A DNA stretch of 64,000 nt from Paraburkholderia ginsengisoli NBRC 100965 (GCF_000739735.1 NZ_BBJF01000004.1:310001-374000); one strand, 5' to 3'. Counted from the stretch's first letter, positions 47,122 to 57,665 are shown. The notes: a model not told the origin generated them from the letters alone. Made by a program: numbers and translations.

Positions 47122-48582
47122 ATGCGTCTGATCCAAACAGCACTCACGTTTGATGACGTGCTCCTCGTCCCGGCTTTCTCCGATGTTCTGCCGCGCGACA
47201 CCAGCCTCAAGACCCGGCTGACCCGCAACATTTCCCTGAATATGCCGCTCGTGTCCGCCGCCATGGACACCGTCACCGAAGCACGCCTCGCCATTGCGAT
47301 GGCGCAAATGGGTGGCGTGGGCATCATCCACAAGAACCTCACGCCGGCCGAGCAGGCGCGTGAAGTCGCCAAGGTCAAGCGTTTCGAGTCTGGCGTCGTG
47401 CGCGATCCGATCACGGTGCCGCCGCAGATGAAAGTGCGCGACGTGATCGCGCTGTCGCAGCAACATGGCATTTCGGGCTTCCCGGTCGTCGAAGGTGCGC
47501 AACTGATCGGCATCGTCACGAACCGCGACCTGCGCTTCGAAGAGCGTCTGGACGAGCCGGTGCGCGCCATCATGACGCCGCGCGAGCGCCTCGTCACCGT
47601 CAAGGAAGGCACGCCGCTCGCCGAAGCGAAGGCGCTGATGCACAGCCACCGCCTGGAGCGCGTGCTGGTGATCAACGACGCATTCGAACTGCGCGGCCTG
47701 ATGACCGTCAAGGACATCACCAAGCAGACCGAACACCCGGACGCCTGTAAAGACGAGCACGGCAAGCTGCGCGCAGGCGCGGCAGTCGGCGTCGGCGCGG
47801 ACAACGAAGAGCGCGTCGAACTGCTGGTGCAGGCGGGCGTCGACGTGATCGTCGTCGATACCGCGCACGGTCACAGCAAGGGCGTGCTCGAGCGCGTCAA
47901 GTGGGTCAAGCAGAACTTCCCGCACGTCGAAGTGATCGGCGGCAACATCGCCACCGCGGCGGCCGCCAAAGCGCTCGTCGAGTACGGCGCGGACGGCGTG
48001 AAGGTCGGTATCGGCCCGGGCTCGATCTGCACGACGCGGATCGTCGCCGGCGTCGGCGTGCCGCAAGTCACCGCGATCTCCAACGTCTCGGAAGCACTGA
48101 AGGGCACAGGCGTGCCGGTCATCGCCGACGGCGGCGTGCGCTTCTCGGGCGACGTCAGCAAGGCGTTGGCAGCGGGCGCAAACGCCGTGATGATGGGCAG
48201 CATGTTCGCCGGCACCGAAGAAGCGCCGGGCGACGTGTTCCTGTATCAGGGCCGTCAGTACAAGTCGTACCGCGGCATGGGTTCGGTCGGCGCGATGAAG
48301 GACGGCGCGGCGGACCGCTACTTCCAGGACAACTCCGCGAACATCGACAAGCTGGTGCCGGAAGGTATCGAAGGCCGCGTCGCGTACAAGGGCTCGGTCA
48401 ACGCGATCCTGTTCCAGTTGATCGGCGGCGTGCGCGCGAGCATGGGTTACTGCGGCTGCCGCACGATCGCGGAGATGAACGACAAGGCCGAGTTCGTGCA
48501 GATCACCGGCGCGGGCCTGCGCGAGTCGCACGTGCATGACGTGCAGATCACCAAGGAAGCGCCCAACTACCACGTGGACTAA
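47122..48582 (+). CDS. guaB: IMP dehydrogenase
   Basis: This 486-residue enzyme oxidises IMP to XMP, the branch point to guanine nucleotides. The barrel is split by two CBS domains (about residues 95-205, [18 protein letters not shown]). The catalytic Cys is in GPGSICTTR near residue 304. The flap [10 protein letters not shown] and the C-terminal [11 protein letters not shown] are typical. It shares direction with guaA, separated by one small membrane-protein gene. Confidence 0.97.
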   Translation: MRLIQTALTFDDVLLVPAFSDVLPRDTSLKTRLTRNISLNMPLVSAAMDTVTEARLAIAMAQMGGVGIIHKNLTPAEQAREVAKVKRFESGVVRDPITVPPQMKVRDVIALSQQHGISGFPVVEGAQLIGIVTNRDLRFEERLDEPVRAIMTPRERLVTVKEGTPLAEAKALMHSHRLERVLVINDAFELRGLMTVKDITKQTEHPDACKDEHGKLRAGAAVGVGADNEERVELLVQAGVDVIVVDTAHGHSKGVLERVKWVKQNFPHVEVIGGNIATAAAAKALVEYGADGVKVGIGPGSICTTRIVAGVGVPQVTAISNVSEALKGTGVPVIADGGVRFSGDVSKALAAGANAVMMGSMFAGTEEAPGDVFLYQGRQYKSYRGMGSVGAMKDGAADRYFQDNSANIDKLVPEGIEGRVAYKGSVNAILFQLIGGVRASMGYCGCRTIAEMNDKAEFVQITGAGLRESHVHDVQITKEAPNYHVD

Positions 48583-48587
48583 ACGCA

Positions 48588-49361
48588 ATGAAGCCACTGC
48601 TGCGCGTTGTACTCATCCTCGATGCCTTGTTGTTGCTTGCGTTCGGCCTGTTGTTTCTGCTGACGCCCTGGACTTCGTTGTACGACGCGCTGCAGTTGGT
48701 GCAGACCCAGCCGGCTCTGGTCGGCCAGGGGTTTGGCGTGGCGCTGATCGGACTCGCGTGGCTGGCCTTGCACGCGTCGTTCGACGGGGCGCTGACCTCG
48801 GCGGTCGCCAAGGTCGTCGGTCACGTGAACTGGCTGACCGGCGTGCTGATGCTGATCTGGCTGCTCGGTCTGCATACACCGGCGCTCACCACGTTCGGGC
48901 AGATCGTCGCCGTGCTGGCTGGAGTGGCGCTGGTGGTGGTCGGTCTCGGCGGAGTGCGTTTGTCGGGTGCGGTGCGGCGGCGCGAAAAGGGCGTCGTGGT
49001 CAAAAGCGCTTCCAGCCGTGCTGAAAAGCGCGCGGCCAAAGCAGCCGAGGCCGAGGCCGCGAAAGAAGCGGAAAAGCGTCGCGAGCTCGAGCGTGAAGCC
49101 GCCCGCGAGCCGCGCGTCACAGCGGGCTTTCCGGTCTATCGGGCGGAGCCGGTTGTCGAACCTGTAGTGCCGGCGACCCGGCCTGTCAATCCCGCCAGCC
49201 CGGTGCATCCTGTGAGTTCCGTTTCGGCAACGCCGGTGCATCCGGTCGTCGACGAAGCCGGTCTGACGGATGCAGAGCGCGCAGCCCGGGCCGCGCGCGA
49301 CGAAACCCGCAACGCCACCGCCGACGCGTCCGGTGCGCCCCGGCCGCCGCTTCATGGCTGA
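48588..49361 (+). CDS. Hypothetical membrane protein between guaB and guaA
   Basis: This 257-residue protein starts five bases after guaB. It has four predicted membrane helices (about residues 5-27, 45-64, 77-95, 102-124). A charged Ala/Glu/Lys/Arg coiled coil follows (about 135-175), then a Pro/Val/Ala-rich tail. I do not recognise a named family beyond a small four-helix membrane core. Codon use looks like that of its neighbours. Position suggests co-transcription with guaB; no purine role can be inferred. Confidence 0.8.
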   Translation: MKPLLRVVLILDALLLLAFGLLFLLTPWTSLYDALQLVQTQPALVGQGFGVALIGLAWLALHASFDGALTSAVAKVVGHVNWLTGVLMLIWLLGLHTPALTTFGQIVAVLAGVALVVVGLGGVRLSGAVRRREKGVVVKSASSRAEKRAAKAAEAEAAKEAEKRRELEREAAREPRVTAGFPVYRAEPVVEPVVPATRPVNPASPVHPVSSVSATPVHPVVDEAGLTDAERAARAARDETRNATADASGAPRPPLHG

Positions 49362-49564
49362 CGCGCTGCGCGCCACGCCGTCCGCCGAAGCTACCGGATT
49401 CCGTTCGCGCCTCCGTTCGCGCGCACCGCAGGCAGATGGCTGCGCCAGTACGCTTCATCGTCACGTTTCATGCTCGATCGTTCCCCCGTGGATCGCTTTG
49501 AATTCAACGCCGCGCTTCGTGCGCGGCATTCCGTATTTGCTCACTTTTGACTCCGTCCGCTGCC

Positions 49565-51148
49565 ATGCATGACAAGATCCTGATCCTCGACTTCGGTTCG
49601 CAAGTCACCCAACTGATTGCACGTCGCGTTCGCGAAGCCAACGTGTACTCGGAAATTCATCCGTACGACGTCGATGCGTCGTTCATTCGCGACTTCGCGC
49701 CGAAGGGCGTGATCCTCTCCGGCGGTCCGAGCTCGGTCACCGAAACGGATACGCCGCGGGTGCCGCAAGCGGTGTTCGAACTCGGCGTGCCGGTGCTCGG
49801 CATCTGCTACGGCATGCAGGCGATGGCCGAGCAGCTGGGCGGCAAGGTCGACATCGGCCATCTGCGCGAATTCGGTTATGCCGAAGTGCGCGCGCGCAAT
49901 CATACGAGCCTGCTCGAAGGCATCAGCGACTTCACCACGCCGGAAGGTCACGGCATGCTGAAGGTGTGGATGAGCCACGGCGACAAGGTGCTGGAAATGC
50001 CGCCGGGCTTCGCGCTGATGGCGTCGACGGAATCCTGCCCGATCGCGGCGATGGCCGATGAACAGCGCCGCTTCTACGGCCTGCAATGGCACCCGGAAGT
50101 CACGCACACCGTGCAGGGCCGCGCGATGCTCGAACGCTTCGTGCTGCAGATCTGCGGCGCGCGGGCCGACTGGGAAATGGGCAACTACATCGACGAAGCC
50201 GTCGCGAAGATCCGCGAGCAGGTGGGCAACGAGCATGTGATTCTGGGGCTGTCGGGCGGCGTGGATTCGTCGGTGGCGGCGGCGTTGCTGCATCGTGCGA
50301 TCGGCGATCAACTCACTTGCGTGTTCGTCGACCATGGCTTGCTGCGCCTGAACGAAGCCGAGCAGGTGATGGCGACTTTCGCCGATCACCTCGGCGTGAA
50401 GGTGATTCACGTCGACGCAAGCGATGTGTTCCTGCGCAAGCTGGCCGGCGTGACCGATCCGGAAGCGAAGCGCAAGATCATCGGCGCGGAGTTCGTCGAG
50501 GTGTTCCAGACCGAAGCCGGCAAGCTGACCGACGCGAAGTGGCTGGCGCAGGGCACGATCTATCCGGACGTGATCGAATCGGCCGGCAAGGGCAAGAAGG
50601 GCGCGCAGACCATCAAGAGCCACCACAACGTGGGCGGGTTGCCGGAGACGCTGAATCTGAAGCTGCTCGAACCGCTGCGCGAATTGTTCAAGGACGAAGT
50701 GCGCGAACTCGGCGTGAAGCTCGGTTTGCCGCCGGCGATGGTGTATCGCCACCCGTTCCCGGGCCCGGGTCTGGGCGTGCGGATTCTCGGCGAAGTGCGA
50801 CGCGATTTCGCGGACCTGCTGCGCCGCGCGGACGCGATTTTCATCGAGACGCTGCGTACGTTCATCGACAAGGAAACCGGCAAGTCGTGGTACGACCTGA
50901 CGAGCCAGGCGTTCGCGGTGTTTCTGCCGGTGAAGAGCGTCGGCGTGATGGGCGACGGCCGGACTTACGAGTACGTCGTCGCGCTGCGCGCGGTGCAGAC
51001 GCTGGACTTCATGACCGCGCATTGGGCGCATCTGCCGCATGAACTGCTGGGGCATGTGTCGAACCGGATCATCAACGAAGTGCGCGGGATCAACCGGGTG
51101 GTGTACGACATCTCGGGTAAGCCGCCGGCGACGATCGAGTGGGAATAA
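49565..51148 (+). CDS. guaA: GMP synthase (glutamine-hydrolysing)
   Basis: This 527-residue enzyme converts XMP to GMP. The class I glutamine amidotransferase domain has nucleophile C81 in GICYGMQAM and the HPE motif near residue 180. The ATP-pyrophosphatase P-loop SGGVDSS lies near residue 230, and a C-terminal dimerisation domain ends [21 protein letters not shown] 49565 ([13 protein letters not shown]) is the standard start. A terminator follows its stop. Confidence 0.98.
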   Translation: MHDKILILDFGSQVTQLIARRVREANVYSEIHPYDVDASFIRDFAPKGVILSGGPSSVTETDTPRVPQAVFELGVPVLGICYGMQAMAEQLGGKVDIGHLREFGYAEVRARNHTSLLEGISDFTTPEGHGMLKVWMSHGDKVLEMPPGFALMASTESCPIAAMADEQRRFYGLQWHPEVTHTVQGRAMLERFVLQICGARADWEMGNYIDEAVAKIREQVGNEHVILGLSGGVDSSVAAALLHRAIGDQLTCVFVDHGLLRLNEAEQVMATFADHLGVKVIHVDASDVFLRKLAGVTDPEAKRKIIGAEFVEVFQTEAGKLTDAKWLAQGTIYPDVIESAGKGKKGAQTIKSHHNVGGLPETLNLKLLEPLRELFKDEVRELGVKLGLPPAMVYRHPFPGPGLGVRILGEVRRDFADLLRRADAIFIETLRTFIDKETGKSWYDLTSQAFAVFLPVKSVGVMGDGRTYEYVVALRAVQTLDFMTAHWAHLPHELLGHVSNRIINEVRGINRVVYDISGKPPATIEWE

Positions 51149-51174
51149 CCGGGCCGGTTTAACGGCATGAAGGA

Positions 51175-51197
51175 GGGGCGCTGCGGCGCCCTTTTTT
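51175..51197. terminator. Terminator between guaA and the convergent UdgX gene
   Basis: GGGCGC and GCGCCC form a six-base GC stem with a TGCG loop, followed by T6. The AAAAAA on the other strand is preceded by the same stem, but the element serves guaA best. Confidence 0.75.
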
Positions 51198-51230
51198 ATT
51201 GACTATCGGGGTTTCGATTTCTTTCTGCGC

Positions 51231-52715
51231 TTAAGCTCCGGTTCGACGGCTGCGCGCGCGATCAACCGATTCGGCCAACTCACGCGCGCGGCCGAGCGCG
51301 TCGCTGATGGCCGCCAGCACCTTGTCGCGGGCCGCGTCATCCTGTTGCCGCAGCGCGAACGAAGGATGATAGGTCGCGATACCCCAGCCGCTATCCAGCT
51401 CGAACGGCGCATCGAAATAGTCTCGCAGGTTGGCTTTCTCGCGCAGCAGTGCGGCGAGCGCCGTTGCGCCCAGCGTGACGATCACCGTCGGCCGTACGCG
51501 TTCCAGTTCCCGTTCGAGCCAGTAGGAACACGCTTGAACCTCGCGTTGTGCCGGCGTCTTGTGCAGCCTGCGCTTGCCGCGCGGCTCCCACTTGAAGTGC
51601 TTGACCGCGTTGGTGAGATAAACCTGCTCACGCGCGAGGCCCGCGCGAGTCATCGCGAGCTCCAGCAGTTGCCCGGCCGGTCCGACGAAGGGTTGGCCGC
51701 TCAGGTCTTCGTGATCGCCGGGCTGTTCGCCGATCAGCATGATGCGCGCATTGGGCGGTCCCGCTCCGGGCACGGCCTGCGTCGCGTTGCGCCACAATTC
51801 GCACCGCCGGCAGCTATCGAGCGATGAAGCTTCCTCGCGAACGGGTTGCGCGTTTTCCGCTTCGATCGGAATCGACTTGCCGCCGAGCGCGCCGACCCCG
51901 CTCGCCTGCGCAATACGGCGCGCACCGCTTTTAGCCTCGCTGATCATCCCGGGGATCAGCGAGCCTTCCGGCAATCCCTTCCAGAAACGCACCGGCATGT
52001 GCTGTTCGAGCGCCGCTTCGTTGAGTCGCGCAGGGTTGAACGTGCTGCGGTAATAAGCAAGCCAGAGCGTCTCGGCTTCGTCCGCGGTATCGCAACGGTG
52101 CTCGCCGGGCAGCGCGCGCCGTTGATCCAGATGCAGCGCGCGGCCGTCCCAGAACGCGGCTCCGCGGGGCGTCGCGATCAGCCACGACGAGCGGCCCATG
52201 CGCTGCGCAAAGTGCTCGGCCGCCCACGCGAGCACATCATGCTCGGGTTCGTACCACGCGATGTATTCGGGCGGCGTTCGAGCCGCCGACGCCGCTTTGC
52301 GAAACCGGACATACGCGATCATGTCGTGCTTCGCGCGACGCACGCTTCTGGCCATCCGATAAAGCTGCGCGCCATCCGCATCGGCCGGCGATGCAGCCGC
52401 GCGATCGCCTTGTTGCCAACGCCACAGCACCTTGTACAGAAAAGCCCAGCGCTGCGGCTCGCGATACAACGCGGCGTCCTGCAACAGCGCGGCCAGTTCC
52501 TTCGATACATGGACAGTCGCAGCCGTGGGCTCCGGTAGCACCGTGGCCGCGGCGCTCGCTGTTGCGTCATAGTCGAACAGTGCCTGCTCCTGCTGCAACC
52601 CTGGCGGCCCGGTCACGCGCCAGTCGATCGTTTCCGGCGCGAGGTCTTCGGCCAGCGCACCGAGGGCGGCCGCGCGCCATGCGGCGAAATGGTCTTCGAT
52701 AACGATCGCACGCAT
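51231..52715 (-). CDS. DUF4130-UdgX fusion: SSB-type uracil-DNA glycosylase
   Basis: This 494-residue two-domain protein has residues 1-240 matching the DUF4130 domain found next to radical-SAM repair-type proteins. Residues 295-480 are a family-4-like uracil-DNA glycosylase. Visible motifs: SCRRC (C302, C305) and C396 as Fe-S ligands, GEQPGDHED (329-337), the UdgX loop KRRLH (381-385) and HPSFALR (450-456). In mycobacterial UdgX the His of KRRLH forms a covalent bond to the abasic sugar after uracil removal; H385 is in that position here. A fourth Cys ligand is not obvious. It starts nine bases after the radical-SAM gene and should share its promoter. Confidence 0.9.
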   Translation of the reverse strand: MRAIVIEDHFAAWRAAALGALAEDLAPETIDWRVTGPPGLQQEQALFDYDATASAAATVLPEPTAATVHVSKELAALLQDAALYREPQRWAFLYKVLWRWQQGDRAAASPADADGAQLYRMARSVRRAKHDMIAYVRFRKAASAARTPPEYIAWYEPEHDVLAWAAEHFAQRMGRSSWLIATPRGAAFWDGRALHLDQRRALPGEHRCDTADEAETLWLAYYRSTFNPARLNEAALEQHMPVRFWKGLPEGSLIPGMISEAKSGARRIAQASGVGALGGKSIPIEAENAQPVREEASSLDSCRRCELWRNATQAVPGAGPPNARIMLIGEQPGDHEDLSGQPFVGPAGQLLELAMTRAGLAREQVYLTNAVKHFKWEPRGKRRLHKTPAQREVQACSYWLERELERVRPTVIVTLGATALAALLREKANLRDYFDAPFELDSGWGIATYHPSFALRQQDDAARDKVLAAISDALGRARELAESVDRARSRRTGA

Positions 52716-52724
52716 CGGGACGCT

Positions 52725-53936
52725 TTACAGCAGGGTCAGTTGCACCGGCGCGGGCGTCAACTCGCGCCGCAACCGCGCCGACGACGCATCCTGCATGGCC
52801 GCGCGATAGTCTTGTGTGACGACAAACGGCTTGATCTTGTCCAGCGGACAGCGCAGCCGCACGAGATCTTCGTAACGCACGCGCCGCGAGCGCCGCAACT
52901 CGACCAGCCGTTTCGCATTGCGCAGGCCGATGCCCGGCACCCGCGCAATCATGCGCAACGGCGCGCGGTTCAGATCCACCGGAAACTGCTCGCGATGCGC
53001 CAATGCCCATGCGAGCTTCGGATCGATTTCCAGCGACAGATTGCCTGGTTGTTCGAACAGTTCGTCCGCGTTGAAGCCGTAGCTTCGCAACAGAAAATCG
53101 GCCTGATACAGCCGATGTTCGCGCAGCAACGGAGGCGCCTCGGCCGGCAGCGCGGAAGGGCTGTCGGGAATCGGGCTGAAGGCCGAGTAATACACACGTT
53201 TGAGCTTGTAAGACCCATACAGCGTTTCGGCGGTCCGGAGGATCGTGCTGTCGTTGGTCTGGTCGGCGCCGACGATCATCTGCGTGCTCTGCCCGGCGGG
53301 CGCGAAGCCCGGCGCCTTCGCGTCGCTTTGCGCCTCTTCCTGCGCGAGCCGGATCGAGCCCATCGCGAGCTTGATGGTGTGGACGTTCTTCTCTGGCGCG
53401 AGCCGTGCAAGGCTGCCGTCGGTTGGCAGTTCGATATTCACGCTCAGTCGATCCGCGTAGCGCCCGGCTTGCGCAATGAGTTGCGGATCGGCGTCCGGAA
53501 TGGTCTTCAGATGAAGATAGCCACGAAACTGGTGATCTTCGCGCAACGACTGCGCGACCTGCACCAGTTGCTCCATCGTGTAGTTCGTCGACTGGATGAT
53601 GCCGGAACTCAAAAACAGCCCGTCGATGTAATTGCGCCGGTAGAAGTCCAGCGTGAGTTCGACGACCTCTTCAGGTGTAAAGCGGGCACGCGGCACGTTG
53701 CTCGAACGACGATTGACGCAATACTGGCAGTCGTACAAGCAGAAATTGGTGAGCAGTATTTTCAGCAACGATACGCAGCGCCCGTCCGGCGTGAAGCTAT
53801 GGCAAATACCCGCACCGGTGCTTGCGCCCAGCCCGACGATACCCCGCGAGCCGCGTTTGGGCGCGCCGCTGCTCGCGCAGGACGCATCGTATTTTGCTGC
53901 GTCGGCCAATACTTCGAGCTTTTTGAGCAGTTCCAC
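52725..53936 (-). CDS. Putative DNA modification/repair radical-SAM protein
   Basis: This 403-residue protein has the radical-SAM cluster motif CLYDCQYC (C66, C70, C73). It has a helix-hairpin-helix-like segment (about residues 325-352, RVPGIGLRNAKRLVEL), which suggests DNA contact. Family members are paired with DUF4130/UdgX genes and annotated only as putative DNA modification or repair; the reaction is unknown. I chose GTG 53936 because conserved sequence starts there (VELLKKLEVLADAAKYD) and a promoter and LexA box lie immediately upstream; an ATG at 54164 would start before that promoter. Confidence 0.85.
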   Translation of the reverse strand: MELLKKLEVLADAAKYDASCASSGAPKRGSRGIVGLGASTGAGICHSFTPDGRCVSLLKILLTNFCLYDCQYCVNRRSSNVPRARFTPEEVVELTLDFYRRNYIDGLFLSSGIIQSTNYTMEQLVQVAQSLREDHQFRGYLHLKTIPDADPQLIAQAGRYADRLSVNIELPTDGSLARLAPEKNVHTIKLAMGSIRLAQEEAQSDAKAPGFAPAGQSTQMIVGADQTNDSTILRTAETLYGSYKLKRVYYSAFSPIPDSPSALPAEAPPLLREHRLYQADFLLRSYGFNADELFEQPGNLSLEIDPKLAWALAHREQFPVDLNRAPLRMIARVPGIGLRNAKRLVELRRSRRVRYEDLVRLRCPLDKIKPFVVTQDYRAAMQDASSARLRRELTPAPVQLTLL

Positions 53937-53949
53937 GTTGCCGTCACTA

Positions 53950-53965
53950 CTGTATGAATGTACAG
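53950..53965 (-). promoter_or_regulatory. LexA-binding site (SOS box)
   Basis: CTGTATGAATGTACAG has the invariant CTGT-N8-ACAG frame and matches 13 of 16 bases of the E. coli consensus CTGTATATATATACAG. It begins one base after the -10 box of the radical-SAM promoter and covers the likely start of transcription, the usual place for repression by occlusion. The LexA protein itself is not encoded in this window. Confidence 0.8.
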
Positions 53966-53966
53966 T

Positions 53967-53994
53967 ATTGTACGTGGGCGGGACGCTAGTGCAA
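53967..53994 (-). promoter_or_regulatory. Promoter of the radical-SAM/UdgX operon
   Basis: On the minus strand TTGCAC (53994-53989) and TACAAT (53972-53967) are 16 bases apart. Transcription would start in or beside the LexA box, leaving a leader of roughly 25 bases before GTG 53936. Confidence 0.65.
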
Positions 53995-54196
53995 GCGAAT
54001 TTTCCGAGGCGACGGGGTGTTTGATTTTGGGCAAGGCGCGTGATTATGCGTACGTGAGTGACTGCGTGCGAATGGCGGGAAAAGCAGGGGTGCGCGTCGA
54101 GGCCCATCGGATCGTCTGAACGATCGGCCGCGCGGGCGAGCCCGCAACATGAACGGAGATTCATTCTTATGCCGGCTTTATCCGGTCAGGATCGAC

Positions 54197-54805
54197 ATGC
54201 CTGAACAACTCTGGCTGCCGGGGCTCGAAGCGCCGCCGACGCCGACAGACGGTCTGTTTTTCGCCATATTTCCCGACGCCAATACGGCGGCCTCCATGGC
54301 GAAGCTCGGGCAACAACTTTGCGCCGAGGCGCGCGTGCGCAGCAAGCCGCTCGCGGCCGGGCGGCTGCACGTCACGTTGCTGCATCTCGGGAATTTCGCG
54401 GGCGGGCTGCCTGCCGATAAGGTCGACGCCGCAATGCGAGCCGCCGCGTCGATCAAAATGGCGCCCTTTACGGCCGAATTTGGCGCGGTCTCCAGTTTCG
54501 CCACGAAACCACGGCCGGGGCCGCTGGTGTTGACCGGCGGCGAGGGTGTCGTGGGCCTTCACGCGCTTCGCGATGCGCTGCTGGATGCGTTGGAGCACGC
54601 GAGTTTTGGGGATCGTGCGGTTTCGACCGCGTCGTATGAGCCGCATGTCACGCTCGCGTATGGCATGCCGTGGGCCGTCACGCGTCCGATCCCCACAGAA
54701 CCGGCGTGCTGGAACGTGCGCGAATTTGCGTTGATACATAGCTTGCTTGGGCGTACCCGGCATGTTGCGCTGGCGCGTTGGCCGCTGGCGAGTAGCGAAT
54801 CATAG
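54197..54805 (+). CDS. thpR: LigT/ThpR-type 2H phosphoesterase (RNA 2',3'-cyclic phosphodiesterase)
   Basis: This 202-residue member of the 2H family has its two signature motifs, HVT at 58-60 (RLHVTLLHLG) and HVT at 150-152 (PHVTLAYG). Such enzymes hydrolyse 2',3'-cyclic phosphates of RNA, and in vitro can join 2'-5' ends. AGGA at a good distance supports ATG 54197; ATG 54149 has no ribosome site. It diverges from the SOS-controlled operon, and 260 bases lie between the two start codons. Confidence 0.88.
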   Translation: MPEQLWLPGLEAPPTPTDGLFFAIFPDANTAASMAKLGQQLCAEARVRSKPLAAGRLHVTLLHLGNFAGGLPADKVDAAMRAAASIKMAPFTAEFGAVSSFATKPRPGPLVLTGGEGVVGLHALRDALLDALEHASFGDRAVSTASYEPHVTLAYGMPWAVTRPIPTEPACWNVREFALIHSLLGRTRHVALARWPLASSES

Positions 54806-55478
54806 TCTCTGGCGTTCGGTGTTCGGCGCGCGAAGTATTGCGTGCGATGTGGCTCCAACGTCTGCGCAGCATCCACATCCGTGGCTATGACGGTGCCGCT
54901 GTGTGCATTCGCGCCTTCGGCCGATCAGGAGCCAGTCCAGGCACGACTCCGGGCGCATACGCATCAAAATCGGATGCCAGTCGCGCAACCGCCGACGAAT
55001 CCGCCACCGCTGCCGCCTGCTCCGCCACAGAACACGCCGCAGCCAGGCAGCGCCATCGATATTGCCAACGCCGCGAGCGTTGCGCGCAGACATGGACGGG
55101 AAAGGCGAAATGCGCGCTTGCCGGATCGCGCAGATCGAGCCGATTGCGTGGCAGCGTGCGTGGTCCGTTGCGAACAAAGGCTTCCAACGGACGTCGCGAG
55201 CGGGTGACGAGTATGTTGATCGAGCGTGGTGGATGGCATAACGATGGCGACTCGGGAGGCAGGAAGCAGGGGCGCAATCGGCGTCTCTACGGGAAGGCCC
55301 CTCACCGGTCGAGCCGCTCACGCAAAAGGTCGTCCAGGCGGGACTTTCACTCTAATCCACCTCTATGCACTCGTGAAATACGCAATATCTGCAAAGCGGC
55401 GCGTTTTGTCCGATGTACGGGCATAACGGCCGGGCGCTCCCTGATAGAATGCTTGGGCCGCAACGTAGTGGACTGCTG
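54806..55478. other. Stretch between thpR and the DUF1992 gene
   Basis: These 673 bases hold one candidate small lipoprotein on the minus strand, listed separately. Other frames (for example plus 54838-55479) are Arg/Ala-rich and look non-coding. TAGAAT at 55445-55450 may be a -10 for the next gene, without a clear -35. Confidence 0.5.
54964..55093 (-). pseudogene. Possible small Gly-rich lipoprotein with damaged start
   Basis: The minus strand encodes LRATLAALAISMALPGC, a convincing lipoprotein signal peptide with lipobox LPGC. It continues GVFCGGAGGSGGGFVGGC and ends at 54964 (about 42 residues). No ATG, GTG or TTG lies in frame nearby. An ATG at 55093 is one base out of frame: removing one base after it would give MLRATLAALA. 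It may be a frameshifted remnant, a CTG-started gene or chance. Confidence 0.35.
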
Positions 55479-56659
<1,181 letters not shown>

Positions 56660-56686
56660 AACAACCACGTCCAGCAGGTCTTGCCC

Positions 56687-57613
56687 ATGACCGTCCATCG
56701 CACCATCGAACTGATCGCGCCGTCTGGATATCCGCATGACCCCGAGGTGCTGCATCGCGCGCTGCATCGTCTGCGTGCGCAGGGGCATCGCGTCGACGGC
56801 GAGGAGGCCACGAAGCGCCGCTATCAGCGCTTTGCCGGCACCGACGGCGAGCGCGCGGCCGATTTGAACCGGCTCGCCGATCCGTCGCGCGAGTTGCCCG
56901 ACGTGGTGCTGGCCGTGCGCGGCGGTTACGGCGCGGTGCGCATCCTGCACGGACTCGACTACGAAGGGCTGCAGCGGCGGCTGACCGATCAGCCTGTCGC
57001 GCTGGTCGGCCATAGCGACTTCACCGCGATCCAGCTCGCGCTGCTCGCGCGCGCCGGACTGAAAACGTTCGGCGGCCCGATGCTGATGAGCGACTTCGGT
57101 GCGGAGGATCTCAGCGACTTCACGATGCACCACTTCTGGTCGGCGTTGACCCAGCCGACCATGACGGTGGCGGGCAACACGCCGCAAGCGCAACCGGTCG
57201 ACGTGTCCGGCATGTTGTGGGGCGGCAATCTGGCGGTGCTGACGTCGCTGATCGGCACGCCGTATATGCCGCCGGTGCAAGGCGGCATCCTGTTCATCGA
57301 GGACGTCAACGAGCAGCCGTTTCGGGTCGAGCGGATGATTTATCAATTGCATCTGTCCGGCATCCTCGCGCAGCAGCAGGCGCTCGTACTGGGCGACTTC
57401 TCGGGCAGCAAAGCGTACGACTACGACAACGGCTACGACCTGCAGGCGATGATCGAGCAGGTGAGGGCGTCGATTGGCATTCCGGTGGTCACGGGTCTGC
57501 AATTCGGGCATGTGCGCAACATGCTGACGTTGCCGGTGGGTGCGGACGCGCATCTCGTCGCCGACGCTCACGGGTTCAAGCTGAGCGTGTCGGGCTATCC
57601 GTGTCTGGGCTGA
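56687..57613 (+). CDS. ldcA: Muramoyltetrapeptide LD-carboxypeptidase (S66)
   Basis: This 308-residue enzyme removes the terminal D-Ala from murein tetrapeptides in cytoplasmic cell-wall recycling. The nucleophile is S110 in LVGHSDFTAI; the partners lie in LFIEDVNEQPFRVERM (Glu) and TGLQFGHVRNM (His). ATG 56687 (MTVHRTIELIAPSGYPHD) is chosen over TTG 56681. It follows tadA by 27 bases. Confidence 0.92.
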   Translation: MTVHRTIELIAPSGYPHDPEVLHRALHRLRAQGHRVDGEEATKRRYQRFAGTDGERAADLNRLADPSRELPDVVLAVRGGYGAVRILHGLDYEGLQRRLTDQPVALVGHSDFTAIQLALLARAGLKTFGGPMLMSDFGAEDLSDFTMHHFWSALTQPTMTVAGNTPQAQPVDVSGMLWGGNLAVLTSLIGTPYMPPVQGGILFIEDVNEQPFRVERMIYQLHLSGILAQQQALVLGDFSGSKAYDYDNGYDLQAMIEQVRASIGIPVVTGLQFGHVRNMLTLPVGADAHLVADAHGFKLSVSGYPCLG

Positions 57614-57665
57614 GTTGACGGACAGGCGGACGAACGGATAAGCCAACGACCGGACAAAGAAGCGG

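Noticed and set aside
45754..48597. 947-codon minus-strand frame covering guaB antisense and the transporter
   Set aside because: Only the last 325 codons encode the EamA-type transporter; the rest is antisense to guaB.
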